From assembly GCA_017409345.1 (NCBI GenBank), contig JAFQSX010000012.1, positions 62,001 to 126,000 on the forward strand: a stretch of 64,000 nucleotides of DNA. Reading direction: 5' to 3'. The notes under the pieces are model-generated. The model was not told the origin of the DNA and ran no database searches. It was given only the letters and a program-made list of their open reading frames with translations. Position 1 is the stretch's first letter; each line of letters begins with the position of its first letter. The stretch is from Muribaculaceae bacterium. GTDB taxonomy: Bacteria > Bacteroidota > Bacteroidia > Bacteroidales > Muribaculaceae. The position numbers were made by a program, and so were the translations under genes. Positions 15,976 to 24,589 of the stretch are shown piece after piece.

Positions 15976-18738
15976 ATGAATGATAAAAAACTACTGCTCA
16001 TAGATGCCTATGCATTAATTTATAGGGCATACTATGCGTTGATACGCGCACCACGATTTACATCAAAGGGATTAAATACTTCGGCTATTTTTGGTTTTTG
16101 CAACACTCTAGAAGATGTGCTCCGCAAGGAAAATCCCACGCATGTAGCTGTGTGTTTTGACCCCAAAGGAGGCACTTTTCGTCATGAAGTATATCCCGAA
16201 TATAAGGCTCAACGCGATGCTCAGCCCGAGGACATAACACTCTCAATCCCATATATTAAGGATATTCTTGCAGCTAATAAAATTACAGTTATAGAAGTGC
16301 CCGGGTATGAGGCCGATGATGTGATAGGCACAATTTCGCGTCAAGCCGAAGAGGAAGGGTATCTCACATTGATGATGACCCCCGATAAGGATTATGGCCA
16401 ATTAGTAACCGATAGGGTGTTGATGTATCGTCCGGCATTGAAAGGAGCGGGATTTGAAGTGCGTGGAGTAAAAGAGGTGTGTGACAAGTATGGCATATCT
16501 TCTCCTTTGCAAGTGATAGATCTTCTTGCACTTGAGGGTGATGTGAGTGATAACATACCTGGTTGTCCCGGCGTGGGAGAAAAGACGGCAGTAAAACTCA
16601 TCAAAGAATGGGGGTCGGTTGAAAATCTCATAGCAAATGTTGATGCGCTTAAAGGTGCTCTGCAAAAGAAGGTAGCCGAAAATATAGAGAAAATCAAGTT
16701 CTCAAAATTTTTGGTAACGATAAAGACCGATGTGCCGGTTGAGATAAATATTGATGATTTGGCACGAAAGGAAGCCGACGAAAGTCGCCTTGCAGAAATT
16801 TATACAGAACTTGAGTTTAAATCATTTCTTGCCAAGTTGGGGATAACTCCAACAAATGAACCGATTGCGATGTCGAAATCTCAAGAGGTGCAAGCGTCGT
16901 TGTTTGATTCCCCTTCGTTGTTTGATTCTCCACAAGAATCGTCCATGTGTGCACCATCAACAGCCGAGTATAAAGAAATATCAACACTTAAAGAGGTCTC
17001 AGAATTGGCAGCACAAGTGTTGAAAAATGAAGCTATCGGAATTACGATTTATGCCACCGGAGCCGATGCAATGACGGCGCGTTGGCGAGGCATCGCTGTG
17101 TCGGTACAAGGTGGAAAGGCTACTTATGTGGCAATCCCTAATGAGCCGGAGGCGCGTGAACAAATGAAAGTTGTGCTACGGTTATTGTTGTGTTCAAAAT
17201 CGGTAAAGTTAGTGAGTCACGATGTGAAACGCGATTATATTATATTGCACAATGAGGGGATTGATCTCGCTGACAACTATTATGATACATCGGTGGCTCA
17301 TTATCTATTGCAATCAGAAATGAAACATTCGTTGCCATCGTTGGCATTTACTTATCTTGGTTGTATGGTGAGCAGTGGGGTGGAAGATGCACTACAACGC
17401 AAGCCCGGAGCCGAAATATGTGATGCAATGGTGGGTAATGTGATGTGTGAGATTGCCGATATTACCTTGCAATTGTATGAAAAATTTCGTCCGATGTTGG
17501 AGCAAGAAGGGTTGACATCTTTGATGGAAGATATTGAATTGCCTTTTGTTAAAGTTCTTGCCGATATGGAAATCACGGGTGTGAGAATTGATGTGAATGA
17601 GTTGGCAAAAATGTCGCAAATGCTCACTTCGCGCATGCAAGAAATCGAACGAGAGGTATATAAATTGGGCGGTGGAGAGTTTAATGTCGCATCACCTATG
17701 CAAGTGGGAGAGGTGTTATTTGAACGATTAAAAATAGATCCTAAAGCCAAACGCACAAAACGAGGTGCATATTCTACTACTGAAGAGGTGCTAGAAAAAT
17801 ATCGCAAGTCACATCCTATCGTTGATAAAATATTGCAAATAAGAGGATTGCGCAAGTTGTTGAGCACTTATATCAATGCACTGCCGGAACTGATAAATCC
17901 TTCGACAGGTAAAATCCACACTTCATATAATCAGACTGTTACGGCTACGGGTCGAATATCGTCGGCCAACCCTAATTTGCAGAATATACCTGTGCGCACT
18001 GATGATGGGCGAGAGATAAGACGAGCATTTATTGCCGATGAAGGATGTCTGTTTTATTCGGCCGATTATTCTCAAATAGAGTTGCGTCTTATAGCCGATA
18101 TGAGTGGAGATGAGAACATGATTGAGGCATTTAATTCGGGAGCCGATATTCATCGTGCCACAGCGGCAAAAGTGTATGGTGTGGCATTTGACGAGGTTAC
18201 AGATGAACAGCGTCGTTATGCTAAAACGGCCAACTTTGGTATCATTTATGGAATTTCGGCATTTGGACTTTCGGAACGATTGTCAATATCGCGTGCCGAT
18301 GCAAAAAAACTTATTGACGGATATTACGAAAGTTATCCTCGGATGCGTCAATATATGGATGAAACACTTGAGCAAGTGCGCAAAGATGGATATGTGTCAA
18401 CAATCAAAGGCCGTCGTCGTTATCTTCCTGATATCAATTCACGTAATGCCGTGGTGCGAGGTTATGCCGAGCGTAATGCCGTGAATGCTCCAATTCAGGG
18501 ATCGGCTGCCGATATCATAAAAGTGGCTATGATTGATGTTGCACGCGAGTTTGCCAAAGAAGGGTTACGCTCCAAAATGATAATGCAAGTGCATGATGAA
18601 TTGGTGTTTAATGTAGTGCCCGAGGAATTGAGTCGTGTAGAAGAAATCGTGAAACGCAATATGGAAAATGCGTATCATGGGCGAGTGGCATTGACTGTGG
18701 CTGCCGGAGTGGGGCAAAATTGGCTTGAGGCCCATTAA
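15976..18738 (+). CDS. polA: DNA polymerase I, proofreading motifs degenerate
   Basis: A 920-residue repair and Okazaki-fragment polymerase. The 5'-3' exonuclease domain (about 1-290) has DAYALIYRAYYAL, GYEADDVIGT and the GVGEKTA helix-hairpin-helix. The polymerase domain (about 540-920) has motif A DYSQIELRLIA (near 697), the O-helix KTANFGIIYG (near 750) and motif C QVHDEL (near 873). The middle domain keeps the 3'-5' exonuclease fold but lacks its metal-binding residues: the DTE motif I reads T-I-Y (about 357-359), the motif II Asn is Asp416, and motif III YxxxD reads VMCEI. It is therefore predicted to be unable to proofread, as in Taq polymerase. The gene appears to stand alone. Confidence 0.96.
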   Translation: MNDKKLLLIDAYALIYRAYYALIRAPRFTSKGLNTSAIFGFCNTLEDVLRKENPTHVAVCFDPKGGTFRHEVYPEYKAQRDAQPEDITLSIPYIKDILAANKITVIEVPGYEADDVIGTISRQAEEEGYLTLMMTPDKDYGQLVTDRVLMYRPALKGAGFEVRGVKEVCDKYGISSPLQVIDLLALEGDVSDNIPGCPGVGEKTAVKLIKEWGSVENLIANVDALKGALQKKVAENIEKIKFSKFLVTIKTDVPVEINIDDLARKEADESRLAEIYTELEFKSFLAKLGITPTNEPIAMSKSQEVQASLFDSPSLFDSPQESSMCAPSTAEYKEISTLKEVSELAAQVLKNEAIGITIYATGADAMTARWRGIAVSVQGGKATYVAIPNEPEAREQMKVVLRLLLCSKSVKLVSHDVKRDYIILHNEGIDLADNYYDTSVAHYLLQSEMKHSLPSLAFTYLGCMVSSGVEDALQRKPGAEICDAMVGNVMCEIADITLQLYEKFRPMLEQEGLTSLMEDIELPFVKVLADMEITGVRIDVNELAKMSQMLTSRMQEIEREVYKLGGGEFNVASPMQVGEVLFERLKIDPKAKRTKRGAYSTTEEVLEKYRKSHPIVDKILQIRGLRKLLSTYINALPELINPSTGKIHTSYNQTVTATGRISSANPNLQNIPVRTDDGREIRRAFIADEGCLFYSADYSQIELRLIADMSGDENMIEAFNSGADIHRATAAKVYGVAFDEVTDEQRRYAKTANFGIIYGISAFGLSERLSISRADAKKLIDGYYESYPRMRQYMDETLEQVRKDGYVSTIKGRRRYLPDINSRNAVVRGYAERNAVNAPIQGSAADIIKVAMIDVAREFAKEGLRSKMIMQVHDELVFNVVPEELSRVEEIVKRNMENAYHGRVALTVAAGVGQNWLEAH

Positions 18739-18832
18739 AACTTTTTCAGAAAAAATAATATTAGATAGATGTATTTATTTGGAAATAAAATCTTATTTTT
18801 GTGTGTTGAATAATTAAAAACTAAATATAGAT

Positions 18833-19018
18833 ATGAAGCGATTTTTTTATTTTGGAGCAATTTTATTTTTAATGGCATCTTGTGGCTCAACTGAAACAAA
18901 AAAGGTAGATGTGGCAGAAGATACATTTGGATATGAAATGCCTCCTGAAGCGATTGAGACAGATATCCCTTATGAGGGAACAGGAAATATGTCGGATAAT
19001 GGCGAAAGTGTTGAGTAA
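18833..19018 (+). CDS. Small lipoprotein of unknown function
   Basis: A 61-residue protein with a clear lipoprotein signal (KRFFYFGAILFLMASC, cysteine about 17) and a short acidic mature part. A TATTTTTG box lies about 35 bases upstream and a strong terminator follows, which supports a real transcript. I recognise no family. After the stop codon, a shifted frame continues with similar acidic residues (EVTTSESAE, stop, TIDEVKEN), so the 3' end may have been shortened by a frameshift. Confidence 0.6.
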   Translation: MKRFFYFGAILFLMASCGSTETKKVDVAEDTFGYEMPPEAIETDIPYEGTGNMSDNGESVE

Positions 19019-19097
19019 TGAAGTTACTACTTCGGAAAGTGCTGAATAGACGATAGATGAAGTAAAAGAAAATTAGCATTACACATAAAAAGTTACT

Positions 19098-19132
19098 AAA
19101 ATACGATGAGCTAAGGCGCATCGTATTTTTTT
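19098..19132 (+). terminator. Terminator after the small lipoprotein
   Basis: The stem AATACGATG pairs with CATCGTATT around a short inner GC/GC step, followed by a run of T. Confidence 0.85.
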
Positions 19133-19312
19133 GTATCGAGGTGGGTGTTGATTTTCAGCGACTTAATGAAAACCTGTGTAACAATAATGTGTAATAAATG
19201 TGTGTAATAAAAGTGTGCAAATGCCCTAAATGGGTAAAAATCGACAAAATATGCACAAAAAAAAGAAAGTTGCTAACAAATTGGATGCCAATTATTAACA
19301 ACTTTGAAAATG

Positions 19313-19386
19313 TGGAGTATAGCGGACTCGAACCGCTCACCTCGACACTGCCAGTGTCGCGCTCTAGCCAGATGAGCTAATACCCC
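19313..19386 (-). tRNA. tRNA-Ala (anticodon GGC)
   Basis: A complete cloverleaf on the minus strand: acceptor GGGGTAT/ATACTCC with one G-U pair, D arm GCTC/GAGC, anticodon stem CGACA/TGTCG with loop CTGGCAG (anticodon GGC, Ala), and T arm AGCGG/CCGCT with TTCGAGT. The discriminator base is A and CCA is not encoded. Length is 74 bases. Confidence 0.96.
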
Positions 19387-19574
19387 ATTTGTGGTTGCAA
19401 AAGTACTATTATTTTTGACTAGGTGCAAGTTTTTGCAAGAAAAATGAAAAAAAAGTAACAAAATAATGGCAAATGGCTATTGATTTAATATATATTAACA
19501 ATGAGCATAAAAAAACATATATTAGGATATTTTTTTATTTTGTATCTTTACACATTATTTTTTATTGAACTAAT

Positions 19575-20777
19575 ATGAAGCGCAAAATCTCTTTATTAAC
19601 ATTGCTATTTGTGTTATTATCTTGTTTCGTTCTATCGGCTCAAGAAGTAGTGGTAGGAGCGGCTCAAGTAGATAAATATGTGTCATTGTTGAAAGGGAAA
19701 AAGATAGGTCTGTTCTCAAATCACACCGGAATGGTGGGAAAACGTCACACCCTTGATATTATGTTGGAAAATGGGTTGGATGTAGAATTGATTTTCTCTC
19801 CAGAACATGGATTTAGAGGTACGGCTGATGCCGGTGAGTCGGTAAATAGTTCGGTTGATTCAAAAACCGGGATACGTATTGAATCACTCTATGGTAGCAA
19901 TAAAAAGAATGCGTTGTCATCAAAGACCATAAGCAAGATTGATATAATTGTGACCGATATACAGGATGTAGGGTTGCGTTTTTATACTTATTACTGCACA
20001 ATGGTCGATTTGATGAATGCAGCTGTTGCCAATGGCAAAGAATTCATGGTGCTCGACCGTCCTAATCCCAATGGCATGTATGTCGATGGTCCTATTTTGG
20101 ATATGAAATACAAATCGGGAGTGGGGAAATTGCCTATTCCGGTTGTTCATGGTCTCACACTTGGCGAACTTGCATTGATGGTAAATGGAGAGGGTTGGCT
20201 CAATAATGGTGCCGAAGTGCCATTGCATGTGGTGAAATGTGAAAATTATACTCACCAAACACGATATGTGTTGCCTGTGGCTCCATCGCCCAATTTGCGT
20301 ACAATGAAGTCAATATATCTTTATCCTTCAATATGTTACTTTGAAGGGACTTCGGTGAGTCTTGGTCGTGGCACAGATGCTCCTTTTGAAATTTATGGAC
20401 ATCCCGACATGAAAGGGTGTGATTTTGAGTTTACTCCTCGCAGTGTTGAAGGTGCAAAAAATCCTCCATTACTTGATAAAAAATGCTTTGGTCGCGATCT
20501 TCGCACTCTAGAAGATGATGAGATTATTGCCAAGGGGCTTAATCTTGAATATCTCATAGATGCCTATAAATGTATGGGAGTCTCGGTTGATGAATTTTTT
20601 GATAATGGATATACCTATAAGGGCGCAAAGGAATTTTTTGAAAAACTCATTGGCGATGGAAGTATTCGTGGCATGATTGCAAAAGGTATGACTGCCGATG
20701 AAATAAAGGCTACATGGGCCGATGATGTAGAGATATTTAAAATACAACGCAAGCCTTATTTGCTTTATTTGGAATGA
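19575..20777 (+). CDS. namZ: Exo-beta-N-acetylmuramidase NamZ (DUF1343)
   Basis: A 400-residue exported enzyme with a signal peptide (to about residue 23). It belongs to the DUF1343 family (PF07075), members of which in Bacillus and Tannerella are known to release MurNAc from the non-reducing end of peptidoglycan glycan chains. Visible family marks: KKIGLFSNHTGM, IFSPEHGFRG (about 76-85) with conserved Glu/His, TDIQDVGLRFYTYY, DRPNPNG, and GRGTDAPFE. A TATCTTTA box, one base off consensus, lies about 40 bases upstream. The sodium:solute symporter gene begins 25 bases downstream, followed by a WYL regulator, suggesting release and import of MurNAc in one operon. Family assignment is firm; the substrate is taken from characterised relatives. 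Confidence 0.93.
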   Translation: MKRKISLLTLLFVLLSCFVLSAQEVVVGAAQVDKYVSLLKGKKIGLFSNHTGMVGKRHTLDIMLENGLDVELIFSPEHGFRGTADAGESVNSSVDSKTGIRIESLYGSNKKNALSSKTISKIDIIVTDIQDVGLRFYTYYCTMVDLMNAAVANGKEFMVLDRPNPNGMYVDGPILDMKYKSGVGKLPIPVVHGLTLGELALMVNGEGWLNNGAEVPLHVVKCENYTHQTRYVLPVAPSPNLRTMKSIYLYPSICYFEGTSVSLGRGTDAPFEIYGHPDMKGCDFEFTPRSVEGAKNPPLLDKKCFGRDLRTLEDDEIIAKGLNLEYLIDAYKCMGVSVDEFFDNGYTYKGAKEFFEKLIGDGSIRGMIAKGMTADEIKATWADDVEIFKIQRKPYLLYLE

Positions 20778-20802
20778 TTTAAAATTTAATTAAGATATAA
20801 TT

Positions 20803-22263
20803 ATGCAGAACCATTGGATAGTAATTATTACGATAATCGCATATTTTGCACTATTGTTGTTGATATCTTATTTTGCTTCACGTAAGTCGGATAATGCCAC
20901 CTTCTTTTCGGGTAATCGTAGAAACCCATGGGTATTGGTTTCGATTGCAACTATTGGAGCCGCAATATCGGGAGTTACATTTATTTCAGTCCCCGGTATG
21001 GTTGAAGCAAAAGGCTATTCATATCTGCAGATGTGTCTAGGTTTTATTGTGGGTTATTTCTTGATAGCCTTTGTGTTGGTCCCAATGTTTTATAAACGCA
21101 ATTTGGTTTCAATATATGGGTATCTGGGAGAAAGATTTGGCGTGGCGACATATCGCAGTGGCGCATGGTTCTTCTTTGTGTCAAAAATTCTTGGAGCCTC
21201 GGTTCGATTCTTGGTAGTGTGTGCTACATTGCAGATTCTTGTTTTCGGCCCACTGGGGATTCCGTTTGTACTCAATGTTGTTGCAACGATTGCACTAATA
21301 TGGCTATATACGGCTCAAGGAGGAGTTAAATCGGTTATATGGACCGATGTGTTGAAGAGTTGTTGCTTGGTGCTTTCGGTCGTGTTGTGTATCTATTTTA
21401 TTGCCGAAGGTCTCGGCTTCTCATTTGGTGAAATGGTTAGTGCCATTACCGGCGATAGCACATCACAAGTATTTTTCTTTGATAACCCTAAAGAGGGTAC
21501 ATATTTTTGGAAACAATTTCTTGCCGGTGTGTTTATGGTGATTGCTACTACCGGTCTTGATCAAGATATGATGCAACGCAACCTTGCATGTAAGGATTCA
21601 AAAGAGTCGCAAAAGAATATGATTGTGAGTAGTATTGTTCAGTTCTTTGTGATTGCATTGTTCCTTGTGTTGGGTACATTACTTGTGATGTATATGGCTA
21701 AAGTGAATATCGCAATGCCTGAAAAACCCGATGAAATATTTGGTATAGTGGCACAAAGTGAAGGGATGCCGGTAGTGGTATTGGTGTTGTTTGTGTTGGG
21801 ATTGATTTCGGCAGCATATTCGGCAGCAGGGTCGGCAATTACGTCGCTAACAACATCGTTTACGGTTGATATTCTAGATGGACAGAAAAAATATGACGAT
21901 GCAAAACTCACCAAGGTGCGCAAAACAGTGCATGTCATGATGTCGGTGTTGATGGGATTGGTAATAATTGTATTCTATTATGCAAGTAACCAGGATGCCA
22001 TCAGCGCGGTTTACACGCTTGCTTCATATACCTATGGTCCTATCTTGGGATTGTTTGTATTTGGAATGTTTAGTAAACTTCAAGTGCGCGACAAGTTGGT
22101 TCCTATAGTGTGTGTGTTGGCTCCAGCATTGTCGTGGGTTGTGCAATGGCAACTCAAAGAGCAATTTGGGTATGAAACAAGTTTTGAATTATTGATAATA
22201 AATGCAGTACTAACAGTAATAGGATTAGCATTGCTTACTAAAGGAAAAATAGAAAAGAAATAA
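20803..22263 (+). CDS. Sodium:solute symporter (SSS family)
   Basis: A 486-residue inner-membrane transporter with about 13 hydrophobic segments. SSS features include GAAISGVTFISVPG, the GGVKSVIWTDVLK segment (around residue 180) and a sodium-site-like AAYSAAGSAITSLTTSF in the later half. Members import sugars, amino acids, sialic acid and others with sodium. It starts 25 bases after namZ, so the likely cargo is MurNAc or a related amino sugar, but this rests on position alone. The C-terminal end is a short lysine-rich tail (TKGKIEKK). Confidence 0.92.
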   Translation: MQNHWIVIITIIAYFALLLLISYFASRKSDNATFFSGNRRNPWVLVSIATIGAAISGVTFISVPGMVEAKGYSYLQMCLGFIVGYFLIAFVLVPMFYKRNLVSIYGYLGERFGVATYRSGAWFFFVSKILGASVRFLVVCATLQILVFGPLGIPFVLNVVATIALIWLYTAQGGVKSVIWTDVLKSCCLVLSVVLCIYFIAEGLGFSFGEMVSAITGDSTSQVFFFDNPKEGTYFWKQFLAGVFMVIATTGLDQDMMQRNLACKDSKESQKNMIVSSIVQFFVIALFLVLGTLLVMYMAKVNIAMPEKPDEIFGIVAQSEGMPVVVLVLFVLGLISAAYSAAGSAITSLTTSFTVDILDGQKKYDDAKLTKVRKTVHVMMSVLMGLVIIVFYYASNQDAISAVYTLASYTYGPILGLFVFGMFSKLQVRDKLVPIVCVLAPALSWVVQWQLKEQFGYETSFELLIINAVLTVIGLALLTKGKIEKK

Positions 22264-22317
22264 AAGTGATGCATATATCTCCTTTTTAATAACCAAAATT
22301 AATATAACCAAACTTCT

Positions 22318-23214
22318 ATGTCAAAAGACCTATTTAACCGCTATATATGGTTGGTTGATACAATTAAGCGTTATGGGCACATTACTCGCGAAGAGTTAAA
22401 TGCTCGTTGGAAAAAATCTCCATTTTCAAATGGAGAGCCATTGCCTCGTCGCACATTCTATAACTATCGAATGGCGATAGAAGAGTTATTTAAGGTAAAT
22501 ATTGAGTGTAATCCGTCAACATTTGAGTATTATATAGACGAAGGAGATACTCATAATGAGAGTGTTACGAATTGGCTACTTAACACTACTGCCATGAGCA
22601 ATGTGTTGAGTGAATCACGTAATATTTCAAATCGGATATTTATTGAAGATGTGCCGTCGGCTCGAGAATTTCTTGCGACAGTGATTGATGCTCTAAAAGA
22701 GTTTCATCAAATAAAATTTACTTATCAACCCTATTCGCGAACAAATGCCACTCCCGACATTGTAGTTGAGCCATATTTCTTGAAGATATTCCGTCAACGC
22801 TGGTATGTGACCGGTCGCAATGTGAAAGAGGATAAGATTAAAACGTATGCACTAGATCGAATGAAGGATGTGGTAGTGTTGCAAGAAACATTTGATATGC
22901 CTGAAGATTTTGATGCCGAGGTCTATACGAAATATAGTTATGGTATAATATTCTCTCAAGGTGAGATAAAAAATGTATCAATAAAAACCGATTCTCGTCA
23001 AGCAAAATATCTTCGTGCATTGCCATTGCACTCGTCGCAACAAGAAATGATACATGACTCATATTCAATATTTAATTATCGCTTGCGTATTACTCCTGAT
23101 TTTCTTCAAGAATTATTATCTCACGGACCAAATATCACGGTACTTGATCCTCCAGAATTAAAGGCGATGATAATAACAAGTCTCGAAGAAACCCTAGCTA
23201 ACTATAAAAAATGA
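22318..23214 (+). CDS. WYL-domain transcriptional regulator
   Basis: A 298-residue predicted DNA-binding protein. The N-terminal 80 residues form a winged-helix-like region (ITREELNARWKKS, PLPRRTFYNYRMAIEELF). Residues about 120-210 are a WYL domain, with FRQRWYVTGRN in place of the usual WYL-centred motif and the following YALDRMKDV, and a WCX-like C-terminal extension completes it. WYL domains bind nucleotide or other small ligands. It lies 54 bases after the symporter and may control the namZ cluster. A bidirectional terminator follows. Confidence 0.88.
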   Translation: MSKDLFNRYIWLVDTIKRYGHITREELNARWKKSPFSNGEPLPRRTFYNYRMAIEELFKVNIECNPSTFEYYIDEGDTHNESVTNWLLNTTAMSNVLSESRNISNRIFIEDVPSAREFLATVIDALKEFHQIKFTYQPYSRTNATPDIVVEPYFLKIFRQRWYVTGRNVKEDKIKTYALDRMKDVVVLQETFDMPEDFDAEVYTKYSYGIIFSQGEIKNVSIKTDSRQAKYLRALPLHSSQQEMIHDSYSIFNYRLRITPDFLQELLSHGPNITVLDPPELKAMIITSLEETLANYKK

Positions 23215-23257
23215 AATAATAGTTGATTCTTAAACAAGAAAAGAATACAAATCAATA

Positions 23258-23286
23258 AAAATGGGAGTGAATTTCACTCCCATTTT
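23258..23286. terminator. Bidirectional terminator between converging genes
   Basis: Near-perfect stem AAAATGGGAGTGAA/TTCACTCCCATTTT. It ends the WYL gene on the plus strand and the rubredoxin gene on the minus strand. Confidence 0.85.
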
Positions 23287-23336
23287 CGTTTATAAAAAGC
23301 AATGTGTATCTAATTAACAAAACTTACTAATATAAT

Positions 23337-23501
23337 CTATTCTTCTACTAATTCAAAGTCTTCTTTGGTAACTCCACATAGAGGGCAACTCCAATCGTCG
23401 GGAATGTCTTCAAATGCAGTTCCGGGTGCGATACCACCATCAGGGTCACCTACTTCGGGGTCATAAATCCAATCACATACAGTGCAACGATACTTTTTCA
23501 T
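23337..23501 (-). CDS. Rubredoxin
   Basis: A 54-residue cytoplasmic iron protein that carries single electrons, commonly to peroxide or superoxide reductases in anaerobes. The translation begins [20 protein letters not shown] and ends with [20 protein letters not shown]. The two CxxC pairs (C6-C9 and C39-C42) bind one iron, and the aromatic residues W11, Y13 and W38 take the usual places. Length is typical of the family. A good promoter lies 75 bases upstream, so it is transcribed alone. Identification is secure despite its small size. Confidence 0.97.
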   Translation of the reverse strand: MKKYRCTVCDWIYDPEVGDPDGGIAPGTAFEDIPDDWSCPLCGVTKEDFELVEE

Positions 23502-23573
23502 AATCTTATTATTTAAATGGTTATTAATCTTTATTATTTAACAAATAAAACTTGTTGTTTGTTTTATCCATTG

Positions 23574-23604
23574 CAAAGATAATGATATCTTTCAATCCCC
23601 ACAA
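23574..23604 (-). promoter_or_regulatory. Rubredoxin promoter
   Basis: On the minus strand TATCTTTG (23574-23581) follows TTG (23602-23604) after 20 bases. The leader would be about 65 bases. Confidence 0.7.
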
Positions 23605-23706
23605 CCGATAAAATCTATTTCTTGATAGAAATTCTCAATAGTTGTTGACAAAGTCTTTATTATTAGGTTGTTGGAGGTGTATTATGTCTAATGCTAATCA
23701 GATAAA

Positions 23707-23738
23707 TTTGTTATATATTAAAATTATATATATATTTG
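23707..23738 (+). promoter_or_regulatory. Promoter of the structured leader and outer-membrane gene
   Basis: TTTG (23707-23710), 20 bases, then TATATTTG (23731-23738). It matches the Bacteroidetes pattern exactly. Transcription would begin near 23745, 350 bases before the next start codon. Confidence 0.75.
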
Positions 23739-23828
23739 TAAAAAATAATACTAACTCGTTAAATCATTTTGCCTATGTAGCATAGACACAAAAGACATAT
23801 TAGATAAAAAGCGTTAGCTTATATTTCG

Positions 23829-23975
23829 GTTATCCAAAATCGCCAATTTTGAACCAGCAACCTGAAGTAGAAGTTGATGCTCACGGTCTATCCGTGGGCT
23901 TTTACTTGTTTGGTTGCAACGTGTTTGGCGATACGTGGATAACAAATAAAGTTTGAGTCCACGTTTTTTATTTGT
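23829..23975 (+). ncRNA. Structured leader with attenuator-like alternative stems
   Basis: The RNA can fold into a long nested stem: GTTATCC (23829-35) with GGATAAC (23937-43); ATCGCCAA (39-46) with TTGGCGAT (25-32); GCAACC (57-62) with GGTTGC (12-17); AAGTAGAAG (65-73) with CTTTTACTT (99-07); and CACGG/CCGTG capped by TCTAT. The last strand of the outer stem overlaps ACGTGGA (33-39), which can instead pair with TCCACGT (58-64) followed at once by T6. The two folds exclude each other, as in riboswitches and attenuators. No known class is recognised. A mobile inverted-repeat element is the alternative explanation. Confidence 0.5.
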
Positions 23976-24098
23976 CTGCCTTCAATATTTTGGACTAAAA
24001 TTAAATGGATGAAATGGATTGAGCCCATTTGATAAAGATGCGTTAGATTTGTATAAATTATCACGCATTATAATTATTAATTCATTAAAATTACAAAA

Positions 24099-24584
24099 AT
24101 GAAAAAGTATTTTATTACAATGTGCATTGCACTTGTCGGATTTTGTGCATTTGCACAGAAAGGAGAAAAGTCTGTTGGCTTGAATTTTAGTTATGGTACG
24201 CCTCATTCCGATTTAGGTATTGGTATAAAAGGTCAGTATAATTTCACAGATGCGATAAGAGGAGAATTATCAGGAGACTATTTCCTTGGAGATGATATGT
24301 TGAACATGTGGGATATTAATATCAATGCTCACTATTTATTTAATGTAGCCGAGAAGATTAAGGTTTATCCTTTGGTCGGTGTTACTTATACAAATTGGAA
24401 TGTTGATTTTGACTTTTGGGGAGAGTCTTACTCAGAGAGTACCGGAAGATTTGGAGCAAATCTTGGTGGAGGTGTTCAATATGACATCAATGATATATTT
24501 GCAGTTGATTTTGAAGCAAAATATCAACTCATCGGAGATTGGAATCAATTAGTATTTGGCATTGGTGCCGTTTATAAATTTTAA
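24099..24584 (+). CDS. Small outer-membrane beta-barrel protein
   Basis: A 161-residue protein with a signal peptide (ending about FCAFA at 19) and a mature part of eight or so amphipathic strands, typical of OMP_b-brl/OmpX-OmpW-like barrels. The final residues (QLVFGIGAVYKF) end in an aromatic, the usual barrel assembly signal. The function is not evident; such proteins act as small porins or as structural or binding proteins. It stands 5 bases before a duplicated-domain lipoprotein gene and probably shares its transcript. The leader of about 350 bases contains a strongly folded element that may control expression. Confidence 0.85.
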   Translation: MKKYFITMCIALVGFCAFAQKGEKSVGLNFSYGTPHSDLGIGIKGQYNFTDAIRGELSGDYFLGDDMLNMWDININAHYLFNVAEKIKVYPLVGVTYTNWNVDFDFWGESYSESTGRFGANLGGGVQYDINDIFAVDFEAKYQLIGDWNQLVFGIGAVYKF

Positions 24585-24589
24585 TCACA

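Noticed and set aside
19198..19461. Short open frames on both strands around 19200-19460
   Set aside because: They overlap tRNA-Ala and have no coding features.
23829..23943. SAM-I (S-box) riboswitch
   Set aside because: GAACCAGCAACC resembles its hallmark, but the helices are nested in a single stem, and the GGTGC and GATGAG-type partner motifs are missing.
23829..23943. tRNA, SRP RNA or tmRNA
   Set aside because: No cloverleaf, no GGAAGGAAGCAGCC-type SRP loop and no tag reading frame.
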